Under the pieces are notes generated by a model, which did no database searches, was not told the DNA's origin, and saw only the letters and a list, made by a program, of their open reading frames with translations. Both the position numbers and the translations under genes were made by a program. DNA of 64,000 nt from Kitasatospora cineracea (GTDB taxonomy: Bacteria > Actinomycetota > Actinomycetes > Streptomycetales > Streptomycetaceae). The DNA lies in assembly GCF_003751605.1 (NCBI RefSeq), contig NZ_RJVJ01000001.1, positions 1,178,001 through 1,242,000 of the forward strand, written 5' to 3'. Each line of letters begins with the position of its first letter. Position 1 is the first letter of the stretch. Positions 1 to 6,165 of this stretch are shown here, piece after piece.

Positions 1-190
1 AGTCGAGCAGGACCCGGCAGCCGGCGTCGAGCAGGTCCCGCAGCCGCTGCTCCTCGCTGCCGGCCATCAGCTCGTTCGCGGCCATCAGCACGTACGGTCC
101 GGCGTTGAACTCGCCGCCGCCCGCGGTGAAGTAGATCGGGTGCTCGTCCGGGTTGAAGGTGCCGCCCGCGGTCGGCACGACGGCCGTCAC
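1..190 (-). CDS. Truncated phage gene, N-terminal 63 residues only
   Basis: The gene starts at a GTG at 190 that overlaps the TGA of the ParB-like gene (GTGA) and runs off the left edge of the window. The visible N-terminus contains PIYFTAGGGEFNAGPYVLMAAN and ends in GCRVLLD. It is translationally coupled to the ParB-like gene, so the two probably act together. Phages often pair ParB-like proteins with DNA methyltransferases or with deazaguanine/transglycosylase-like DNA-modification proteins, but the visible part is too short to decide and no function is claimed. Confidence 0.6.
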   Translation of the reverse strand, partial: MTAVVPTAGGTFNPDEHPIYFTAGGGEFNAGPYVLMAANELMAGSEEQRLRDLLDAGCRVLLD

Positions 191-1023
191 CGGCTGTCCG
201 CGAGGACGGGGGTCTGGCCGCTGATCCGGGCCCACTTGTCCAGGAGGTGCCCGGCGAGGTACCGCTCGGGCTGCACCATCACCAGGCGGTGCCTGAGGGC
301 CCGGTCGGCGAACGGCGCGAGGGGCGTCGGGTAGGGCAGGAAGAGGCTGCCGTCGGTGAGCAGCGGCGCCCACAGCGGCCAGCCGTCGAAGACCTCGCCG
401 ATGACGAGGCGGTGCTCGCCGAGTTCCCAGACCTGGCCGGTCTCGACCTGGTGCTCGGGTTCTCCGACGGTGACGCCCGCCAGTGCCAGCAGGTCGCCGC
501 GGTTGGTCGGGCCCGCGTCCTGGTCCTGCGGTTGGTCGGGGCCGCTGCTGCCGGTGGCGGGGGCGAGGTCGGCGAGCAGCGCGTCGAGCTGCTGCTGGTC
601 GAAGCCGGTGGCGGCGGCCAGTGCCGGGTCGGCCTGCTCCAGCTCGGACAGCAGCGCCGCGAGCCCTTCGCCGTCCCAGCCGCCCGCGGTGGTCAGCTGG
701 TTGGAGGCGACGAGGTACGCCTCCGCGTGGGCGTCGTCCCGGGACGCCCACCCCCGCACCACCGGGACGGTCCACGTCCCGTCCTCGGTGACGACCACGC
801 CGTCCGGGGCGGCCTTGCCTGCTGCGCGGCGGCGCTCCAGGGTCTCGTAGCGGCCGTGGCCGGCCACCAGGCGGCCGGTGCGTTCGTCCAGCAGGCCGGG
901 CTCGGTGAAGTCGAACTTGTCGACGGAGCGGTCCAGCCCGCCGTCGTCGTGCCCTTTCGGGTTGCGGGCGGCGGGCCGGATCTGGTCCAGCGGCTGGTAC
1001 TCGATGTATCGGGGGGCGGCCAT
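187..1023 (-). CDS. ParB/Sulfiredoxin-fold nuclease-like phage protein
   Basis: A 278-residue protein starting at ATG 1023. Residues about 1-70 look like the ParB/Srx domain: a YQPLDQIRPAARNPK-type strand-turn followed by the box LVAGHGRYETLERR (the GxGR motif that in ParB contacts CTP). The rest has an acidic Gln-rich middle (FDQQQLDALLADL) seen in phage ParB-like proteins that accompany DNA-modifying enzymes. It is not a chromosome-segregation ParB: the HTH region is missing. There is no Shine-Dalgarno sequence; a phage-type promoter lies 8 nt upstream, so the mRNA is probably leaderless. It overlaps the next gene by 4 nt. Confidence 0.8.
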   Translation of the reverse strand: MAAPRYIEYQPLDQIRPAARNPKGHDDGGLDRSVDKFDFTEPGLLDERTGRLVAGHGRYETLERRRAAGKAAPDGVVVTEDGTWTVPVVRGWASRDDAHAEAYLVASNQLTTAGGWDGEGLAALLSELEQADPALAAATGFDQQQLDALLADLAPATGSSGPDQPQDQDAGPTNRGDLLALAGVTVGEPEHQVETGQVWELGEHRLVIGEVFDGWPLWAPLLTDGSLFLPYPTPLAPFADRALRHRLVMVQPERYLAGHLLDKWARISGQTPVLADSR

Positions 1024-1031
1024 GAGCGGGG

Positions 1032-1061
1032 AACCTAGGCGGGTTCACCGGGTTAGGTCGC
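1032..1061 (-). promoter_or_regulatory. Phage-type promoter H (ParB-like gene)
   Basis: Minus-strand GACCTAACC, 11 nt, CCTAGGTT. The -10 hexamer TAGGTT (1037-1032) ends 8 nt before the ATG at 1023, so transcription would begin within 0-2 nt of the start codon. It belongs to the family of nine sites described in the findings. Confidence 0.55.
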
Positions 1062-1091
1062 GTCGACAACTTCCCTCGCTGCCGTGGGGGT

Positions 1092-1307
1092 TCAGGTCGC
1101 GGCGGGAGGCTCGCCGGTGCGCGGGGCCCAGCGGGCGCGGGTCGGCCCGAGGGCGCTGAACGGGTCGCCGAACTCGGTGACCATCCGCGTGTAGATGGGG
1201 GTCGGGGCCTCGGCCGGGGTGGCCGGCACCGTCCGGGTCACGGCTCGGTTCGTGGCGAACCAGGGCGAGGGCTGCGGTTCGGGGCCGGGTACGTTCGGGC
1301 TGCTCAC
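1092..1307 (-). CDS. Small Pro-rich phage protein, unknown
   Basis: A 71-residue ORF beginning at GTG 1307, chosen because GAGAGGAAC lies just upstream at Shine-Dalgarno distance. The protein is rich in Pro, Ala and Thr in its first half; the C-terminal half (PIYTRMVTEFGDPFSAL) is more protein-like. It lies between the exonuclease and ParB-like genes in the same direction. No family is recognised; it could also be non-coding. Confidence 0.5.
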   Translation of the reverse strand: MSSPNVPGPEPQPSPWFATNRAVTRTVPATPAEAPTPIYTRMVTEFGDPFSALGPTRARWAPRTGEPPAAT

Positions 1308-1389
1308 AGTCGTTCCTCTCAACTGGCTTTCGACGTAGGGACGTTAGGGGTGCAAGGCGACAGTGCCCTGCTGGTCGGCTGGGCGGGGA

Positions 1390-1424
1390 CCGGCCCCGTG
1401 GCCCCGGAAGGGGCACGGGACCGG
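1390..1424 (-). terminator. GC-rich hairpin after exonuclease gene
   Basis: CCCGTGGCCCC pairs with GGGGCACGGG across a 4-nt GGAA loop with one bulged base. It lies 31 nt beyond the stop of the exonuclease gene. There is no T-run, so it is either a terminator of the actinomycete type or an mRNA-stabilising hairpin. Confidence 0.45.
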
Positions 1425-1454
1425 CGGAAACAACGCGCACCGGAGTTGGCGGCC

Positions 1455-2732
1455 TTAGCCGCGACCGGGCGTCGCTCGGCGCGCCCGGACGGCCGCCCGG
1501 ACACGGCGGACTTCCATCCGGCTGGTGGTGCGGGTCCGCTTCGTCGGGTAGTCCAGCTCAGCCAGCGCGGGCCGCTCGGCCTCCGGGAGGTCCCAGAGCC
1601 CTTCGAGCTGCCGCAGGCGCGCGGCTGGGTCGGGCTCGGGGTCCTTGAGCCTGCCGCCGGTGTGCACGTACTCGAACTCGCCGTAGGTGGCAGGCGGTAT
1701 CCCGTCCAGCAGGGCCTTGGCGACGTTCTGCGCCTTCTCGGCCTTGGACTTCTCCGCGCGGGTGCGGTCGTACTCGCCGAGAGCCCACTCGATGTCGTCG
1801 GCGTCGGTGACGAGGGTGTACGACTCCGGGGAGCGCCCGGCGGCCTCGGCCTGGTTGATGCTCCAGCAGTCGATGCGGGCCGGGCAGTAGCGGCGGCAGA
1901 TCACGTCGGTGCTCGGCCCGGACCGGTCCCGGGGCAGAGCCGTGCCGAGGTCGAGGGCGGTGGCGATCGCGGTCAGGCGGCCGAGGGCCCGCCGGGCGGC
2001 CTGCTCGTCGAAGGGGCGGGAGAACTCCTCGTCCGCGCCGCTCTTGCGCTCGTAGTAGACGATCCGCACTTCCACCACGAGCTGGCCCGCGAGGTGGAGC
2101 GCGAGCGCGTACAGCTGGCCCTGCTCCCACTCGGTCTCCGGCGGGCCGCTCTCCCCCACCATCGCCCACTTCCAGTCACCCGCGGTCTTGTAGTCGTACA
2201 GCACGCCAGTCACCGGGTCGTACTCGTCGTACCGGCTCGGCCGGTCGAGGCCCGGGAGGGTGACGGGCTGCTCCTGCAGCCGCCACGGGTACAGGGCGCG
2301 CCGGCGGCGCGAGATGGAGTCGTGGATGAGGGTTCCGGCGAGGGCGGCGCGCCGGTCGACGGGGGCCGGGACGTACCCGGGGGGCGGGTTCTCCCGGTAC
2401 CAGATCGCTCGGCGGCAGGATCCGGTGTCGGACGCGCCGATCGACCACTCGCCGGGCTTCTTGGGGCGGCGGGGCCGCCTTCGCCGCCGGGGCCGGTCGG
2501 ACTGCGCGAGGTCCTGGCCGAGTCGGTTGTTGGCTGCCGCCTGGGCGCGTTCGAGCAGGACGTCGGCGGGGTCGCGCCGGTAGCGGGCGCAGTTGGTCGC
2601 CGGGTGGCTGCCGAGGCTTTTCCTGCCTTGGTGAACGTGGCGGGGTGCGCCGCAGCGGCACGGCGCGAGGCCGGGGCCGAAGACCTGGGCGGAGGCGAGC
2701 ACGCGGGCGCGCTCGATGAGGGATTGCTGCAT
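1455..2732 (-). CDS. Cas4-like PD-(D/E)XK exonuclease
   Basis: A 425-residue protein, start taken as ATG 2732 (MQQSLIER). The nuclease core is visible as GVLYDYKTAG (D-x-K) followed by EWEQGQLYALAL (the Q-x3-Y box), and a late cysteine group CRRYCPARIDCW matches the C-terminal Fe-S cysteines of Cas4/AddB-type nucleases; earlier Cys in CRCG and NCARY may supply the remaining ligands. It follows recT by 83 nt, so the pair probably forms an exonuclease/annealase recombination module like Exo-Beta. The C-terminal 20 residues are very basic. No clear Shine-Dalgarno precedes the chosen start, so the N-terminus is uncertain. Confidence 0.8.
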   Translation of the reverse strand: MQQSLIERARVLASAQVFGPGLAPCRCGAPRHVHQGRKSLGSHPATNCARYRRDPADVLLERAQAAANNRLGQDLAQSDRPRRRRRPRRPKKPGEWSIGASDTGSCRRAIWYRENPPPGYVPAPVDRRAALAGTLIHDSISRRRRALYPWRLQEQPVTLPGLDRPSRYDEYDPVTGVLYDYKTAGDWKWAMVGESGPPETEWEQGQLYALALHLAGQLVVEVRIVYYERKSGADEEFSRPFDEQAARRALGRLTAIATALDLGTALPRDRSGPSTDVICRRYCPARIDCWSINQAEAAGRSPESYTLVTDADDIEWALGEYDRTRAEKSKAEKAQNVAKALLDGIPPATYGEFEYVHTGGRLKDPEPDPAARLRQLEGLWDLPEAERPALAELDYPTKRTRTTSRMEVRRVRAAVRARRATPGRG

Positions 2733-2815
2733 CGGGAAGGTCCGTGTCTGGGCAGGCCGCAGGGCCGCGCGGGCGGCGCGGGCCCTGCGGGAGGGGTGGC
2801 GGGAGGAGGGGGCGG

Positions 2816-4033
2816 TCAGTCCTGCGGGGTGGCCGCTTTGCTCCAGACCTTCGGGTCGGGGTCGAGGCCGATCAGCAGGCCGCCGGCCTCGACGTGCTCG
2901 GCCGCCTGCGGGTGGCGATCCCTCAGCTCGGCTATGACGTAGGCCCGCCACTCGGTGAGCAGTTCTTCGAGCTGGTCGGCCGTCGCCGCGTTGACCCCGG
3001 CTCCCGTCGCCTGCCGCCACCGTGCGGTCATCTTCGTGACGGTGCTGCCCATCGCGGAGGCGTAGGCACGCAGTTCCCGGCGCAGGTTGTCCGCTGTGCG
3101 CGGCAGGGGCGGCTTCGGGTCGCTGCCGGTCCCGGGTTCGTCGTCCTCGCCGTCGGCGACCGGGCTTGCGGTGGCGCTGACGACGGTGCCGGGGATGACC
3201 GTGCCGCCCTGCACGTGGCGGGCGTCCCGGCGGCGGGCTGCCGCGTCCTCCCGGTCCGTCTCGCGCTGCACAGAGTCGGCCTGCTCCATCTCGGCGTGCT
3301 CGTAGATCCCGACGAGTTCCCGGGGGAAGGCGCTGCGCCATGCCAGGGCCTCGGCGACCTTGCCGATCATGTGGGCGGGCATGACCGGCCACTGACCGGT
3401 GAGGACGCGCTGCCCGGTCTTGAACCCTTCGCCGGTGGTGGGGTCCCGCTTCCACTCGTCCTTGCCGACGGCGAACTCGGTGAAGACGGCGACGGCCTGG
3501 GTGACCGTCACGTCACCGGCGATGCTTCGGTGCTCGATGCGGCACATCGCGGCGGCGGGGGGTTCGGTGTGGAGCCAGACGTCCACCCAGCGGCGGCGGT
3601 TGATGCCGTCCTCGCCGAGCGTCCACCACGCCGGATCGTCCTCGGGCCCGGTCCAGAACGGGCCGACACGGCGGATGAACCGGCCGGTGCGCTGCCCGGT
3701 GTGGCGGAACCCGTCGATGCCGGTCTGGGCGGTGTAGTACAGCTCGTCCTGCCCGAACACCTTGCGCTTGCGCTGGATGTAGTAGATCTCGCGGCGGAAG
3801 GGGTCCAGCCCGGTGGACTTGCAGATGTGGAAGAAGTTGACGAGGTCGTGTGTGGGGGCACCGGAGAGGCCGATAGCGCCCAGGGCTGCCCGCTGCGCCT
3901 TCGTCCAGAACCGCTGGTCACTGGTGATCTCCAGGACCTGGTCGGCGGTCCGGATCGCCATCTCCTCGCGGTTGTCCGTCAGAGGAGTGAGCGGTTCTGT
4001 CTCAACTTGCTTTTCTTGCACGGGAGTTGTCAC
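2816..4033 (-). CDS. recT: RecT/Bet-family single-strand annealing protein
   Basis: A 405-residue protein from GTG 4033 with GGAAGG 8 nt upstream. Residues 40-260 carry the RecT/Bet hallmarks: DLVNFFHICKSTGLDPFRREIYYIQRK near the N-terminus, a GQDELYYTAQTGIDGFRHTG segment, and the highly conserved MIGKVAEALAWRSAFPRELVGIY near residue 230. The family promotes annealing of single strands during phage recombination and replication. The C-terminal third is a variable acidic linker and a helical tail. It is paired with the Cas4-like exonuclease downstream. A 300-nt non-coding leader with two structured elements lies upstream. Confidence 0.9.
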   Translation of the reverse strand: MTTPVQEKQVETEPLTPLTDNREEMAIRTADQVLEITSDQRFWTKAQRAALGAIGLSGAPTHDLVNFFHICKSTGLDPFRREIYYIQRKRKVFGQDELYYTAQTGIDGFRHTGQRTGRFIRRVGPFWTGPEDDPAWWTLGEDGINRRRWVDVWLHTEPPAAAMCRIEHRSIAGDVTVTQAVAVFTEFAVGKDEWKRDPTTGEGFKTGQRVLTGQWPVMPAHMIGKVAEALAWRSAFPRELVGIYEHAEMEQADSVQRETDREDAAARRRDARHVQGGTVIPGTVVSATASPVADGEDDEPGTGSDPKPPLPRTADNLRRELRAYASAMGSTVTKMTARWRQATGAGVNAATADQLEELLTEWRAYVIAELRDRHPQAAEHVEAGGLLIGLDPDPKVWSKAATPQD

Positions 4034-4062
4034 CGTAAGTGCCTTCCTGTCTCCAAGGGCGG

Positions 4063-4086
4063 CACCGGGGTTCGCAGGCCCCGGTG
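4063..4086 (-). promoter_or_regulatory. Hairpin in recT leader
   Basis: CACCGGGG pairs perfectly with CCCCGGTG over an 8-nt loop, 30 nt upstream of the recT start codon. On the transcript it would sit just before the ribosome-binding site, so it could affect translation or act as an attenuator. The remaining bases of 4034-4336 hold the structured element listed next and no convincing gene. Confidence 0.4.
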
Positions 4087-4178
4087 TGGCTGCCTGCCTC
4101 TACCCTCCCGCTTGCCGGGCCGACGTGGGAACACCCACCGCGTGGCCAACTCGGTTGCGGTTCATGGAGATTGGAAGT

Positions 4179-4294
4179 GTGGCCGCCGGGCCAGCGGGTT
4201 GCGAAGCCCGCCCGATTCCGCGTGCTCCCCTTGATAGGAGACAGCCCCGAAGGGTTGGTTGCCGGAGCACGCGGCCGGTTGGCCCGGCGGCCAC
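4179..4294. ncRNA. Highly structured 116-nt element (candidate RNA, three-way junction)
   Basis: The ends GTGGCCGCCGGGCCA (4179-4193) and TGGCCCGGCGGCCAC (4280-4294) are perfect 15-bp complements. Inside, CGCGTGCTCC (4219-4228) pairs perfectly with GGAGCACGCG (4264-4273), and a separate small hairpin GCGGG/CCCGC (4194-4198/4207-4211) sits between the two strands, giving a closed three-way junction. The apical part can pair CCCTT with AAGGG. The strand is not decided: the base-paired form is similar on both. It lies between the holin-like gene and recT, in neither coding frame. It could be a cis-regulatory RNA, a small phage RNA, or a DNA-level cruciform at a replication or recombination site. 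Confidence 0.5.
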
Positions 4295-4336
4295 ATCATC
4301 ACTCTAGGGTAGAGCCGGCCTCCGACACAGGGCCGG

Positions 4337-4645
4337 TTACCGGATCGGGCGCCGCTCGACGGACGTCGCCTGCTCCAGCGCGGCCGCCCCGGTGTGCTGC
4401 CACAGCCCGTCGTAGAACGTCTTCGAGGCGACGACGGTCAGGGCGATGGTGGTGAGCGCGGTCTGCGCGTGGGCGATGTCGCCGCGGGCGAGGACGGTGA
4501 CGGTGCCGACGATCGCGGACAGCAGGGTGCCCACGACGGCGCGCAGCGGCTTGCTCCAGGCCGGCTGCTGGATCAGGGCGGTCGCCCAGGGTGTGAGGGC
4601 GCCGAGCAGCAGGCCCCACGCCTCGGTGTCGTTGAGGATTTCCAC
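4337..4645 (-). CDS. Holin-like small membrane protein
   Basis: A 102-residue protein from ATG 4645. Two to three hydrophobic segments are visible: WGLLLGALTPWATALI near residue 10, AVVGTLLSAIVGTVTVL near 37, and TALTTIALTVVAS near 63, with a charged C-terminal tail (SVERRPIR). Size, topology and place downstream of the tail genes fit an actinophage holin that makes the membrane lesion at lysis. No endolysin gene was found beside it. Assignment rests on topology and context, not on a sequence signature. Confidence 0.65.
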   Translation of the reverse strand: MEILNDTEAWGLLLGALTPWATALIQQPAWSKPLRAVVGTLLSAIVGTVTVLARGDIAHAQTALTTIALTVVASKTFYDGLWQHTGAAALEQATSVERRPIR

Positions 4646-4777
4646 GGTCGGTCTCCCGGTGCTGGTGTTGGACGGGCTGGGGAGGTCAGAGCGGCCAGGT
4701 GGCGGCCAGCGCGATGCCGGCGGCGGCCAGGTAGCCGGCGGTGACGGGGTAGCGGGACAGCAGCCGGGCCCGCGGGG

Positions 4778-5020
4778 CTACTCGCGGGGCGGCCGTTCGT
4801 CCCTTGACAGCGCGGCGGGCAGTCCCGCGAGGGTCAGCCCGGTGATGATCACGCTCGGGTCGGCGGGCGGCGTCCACGCCTCCCGGACGATCAGCACCGC
4901 CCCGAGCAGGAACAGGGCCAGGTCCCGGATCGACTTCCATCCCGTGATCTCGCGCCATCTGGCCCTCCGTCGGTGTCGGCGGCCAGCGGCGGGCTGCTGG
5001 TCGTCCGGTGCCTGTTCCAC
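4778..5020 (-). CDS. Small membrane protein, possible second holin
   Basis: An 80-residue protein from GTG 5020: a polar basic N-terminus, one clear hydrophobic segment (LALFLLGAVLIV, about residues 33-44) and a second weaker one (VIITGLTLAGLPAAL). The GTG lies 8 nt from a phage-type -10 element and has no Shine-Dalgarno, so it is probably leaderless. Beyond its TAG, the -1 frame stays open to 4686 and encodes a further hydrophobic stretch (YPVTAGYLAAAGIALAATW) without a start codon of its own, which hints at a frameshifted longer form. Located between the coiled-coil protein and the holin gene, it is likely part of the lysis module. Confidence 0.6.
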   Translation of the reverse strand: MEQAPDDQQPAAGRRHRRRARWREITGWKSIRDLALFLLGAVLIVREAWTPPADPSVIITGLTLAGLPAALSRDERPPRE

Positions 5021-5028
5021 AGCGGGGG

Positions 5029-5058
5029 ACGGTAGGTGCGGCAGGGGGTTACGGTCGC
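5029..5058 (-). promoter_or_regulatory. Phage-type promoter N (leaderless, small membrane protein)
   Basis: Minus-strand GACCGTAAC, 11 nt, CCTACCGT. The hexamer TACCGT ends 8 nt before GTG 5020. The site overlaps the last codons of the coiled-coil gene. Confidence 0.6.
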
Positions 5059-5309
5059 GTCGAGCCGCCCTGCAGCGAGGCGGCGGTGGCCTTCAGCGCG
5101 GCGATCTCGCGGTCCTTGTCGGCCAGGGCCCGCTGGAGGGCGGCGAGTTGGCTGTCCTTCTCCGTCTCGCGGGAGGCGCGGGCGGCGTTCTCCGTGCGGG
5201 CGAGGGCGAGGTGGGCCTGCGACTGGGCCCATGCTTCGACCAGCTGCGTGCGCAGCTGGTCGATGTACTGCTGGGCGTCGACGGTGACCTGCTCGGCGGG
5301 CGGCGTCAT
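5049..5309 (-). CDS. Coiled-coil phage protein
   Basis: An 86-residue protein from ATG 5309. After a short N-terminus it is almost entirely helical with a heptad-like pattern (QQYIDQLRTQLVEAWAQSQ, LAALQRALADKDREIAALK). The upstream GAACGGAACC is a weak ribosome-binding site. Small coiled-coil proteins are common between tail and lysis genes of actinophages; here it could be a tail-fibre partner or lysis regulator. No specific family is recognised. Confidence 0.6.
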   Translation of the reverse strand: MTPPAEQVTVDAQQYIDQLRTQLVEAWAQSQAHLALARTENAARASRETEKDSQLAALQRALADKDREIAALKATAASLQGGSTRP

Positions 5310-5323
5310 GGCGGCGGTTCCGT

Positions 5324-5497
5324 TCACTTCGTCTGCTGGTGGTCGGCGGCGGGGTCGGGGCATTGGCCGGGCCGGGCAGCGGCCCGCAGCTGCTGCACTC
5401 CGGCGCGCAGCAGCGCGGCTTCGGCGGGGGTGAGGCGGCGGCGGTCGGCGGTTCCGAGGAGGTGGTCCAGCTGCTCGGGGGTGGGGGCGTCGCTCAT
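5324..5497 (-). CDS. Small phage protein, unknown
   Basis: A 57-residue protein starting at ATG 5497, which overlaps the stop of the preceding gene (ATGA) and has CAGGAG upstream. The sequence MSDAPTPEQLDHLLGTADRRRLTPAEAALLRAG suggests two short helices, and the C-terminus is polar. Coupling to the upstream gene suggests a shared role in tail or lysis functions; no family is recognised. Confidence 0.6.
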   Translation of the reverse strand: MSDAPTPEQLDHLLGTADRRRLTPAEAALLRAGVQQLRAAARPGQCPDPAADHQQTK

Positions 5498-6153
5498 GCC
5501 GGCTCCTGGTCGCTGTCGCTGTCGCGGGCCTGGTCCCGCTCGGGCAGCGCAGCGTCCCACACCGGCTCGGCGAGCGTCTGCGGGTGACGGTTCGCGGCCG
5601 GGCGGTACGCCGCGGTCTGCTGCTGCTCGGCGAAGCGTCGGCGGGCCTGCTCCACGAACTCGGTCTTCTCCGCGACGCCTTCGGGGGTGATGCCGTGGTT
5701 GGCCCGGATCACCTCGAGGAGGTCGGTGTCTGCGCGTGCCGCGGCGGCTCCGGCCTTCCCGGTCGGCGCGGGAAGGGCGGCGACGGTGACGCGGGTCTGC
5801 TTGGTGTGGGCGATGCGCTCCAGGTGCGCGGCGCGGGCGCTCGCCCGGTCGGGCGCGTTGTGCAAGGTGACGGGAGCCGGGGCCGGGGCGGCCAGTCCCT
5901 TCGCCGCGGTGCTGGCCGGGGCGCTCAGGGGGTCGGGCAGGAACGGCTCGTGGAGCAGGATGTCGAGGATCTGGTCAAGGCCGTCCGGAGTGTGGTGGTC
6001 GATGTCGTACTCGGCGGCCCGCCACTCCAGCGAGGACGTCGGGAAGATGGTCAAGTGGTGCTGGCCGTCCGGGCGTTCCTGCCGGACCACCCAGCACTCC
6101 ATGTCTCCCTCGACGGTCCGGGAGACGTCGATGATGCGGTACTGCTCGGGCAT
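5494..6153 (-). CDS. Phage protein downstream of tail-tip gene, unknown
   Basis: A 219-residue protein from ATG 6153 with AGGAG upstream. Residues 1-60 look like a compact beta-rich domain (YRIIDVSRTVEGDMECWVV...HHLTIFPTSS). The middle is Ala/Pro-rich linker, and residues about 135-200 are helical (LLEVIRANHGITPEGVAEKTEFVEQARRRF) with an acidic tail. It follows the tail-tip gene by 12 nt and belongs to the tail operon; an accessory tail or fibre-assembly role is possible. No family is recognised. Confidence 0.7.
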   Translation of the reverse strand: MPEQYRIIDVSRTVEGDMECWVVRQERPDGQHHLTIFPTSSLEWRAAEYDIDHHTPDGLDQILDILLHEPFLPDPLSAPASTAAKGLAAPAPAPVTLHNAPDRASARAAHLERIAHTKQTRVTVAALPAPTGKAGAAAARADTDLLEVIRANHGITPEGVAEKTEFVEQARRRFAEQQQTAAYRPAANRHPQTLAEPVWDAALPERDQARDSDSDQEPA

Positions 6154-6165
6154 GGGTGCTCCTGA

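Noticed and set aside
4100..4294. 64-codon minus ORF in the recT leader
   Set aside because: No ribosome-binding site, and the DNA is better explained by the base-paired element.
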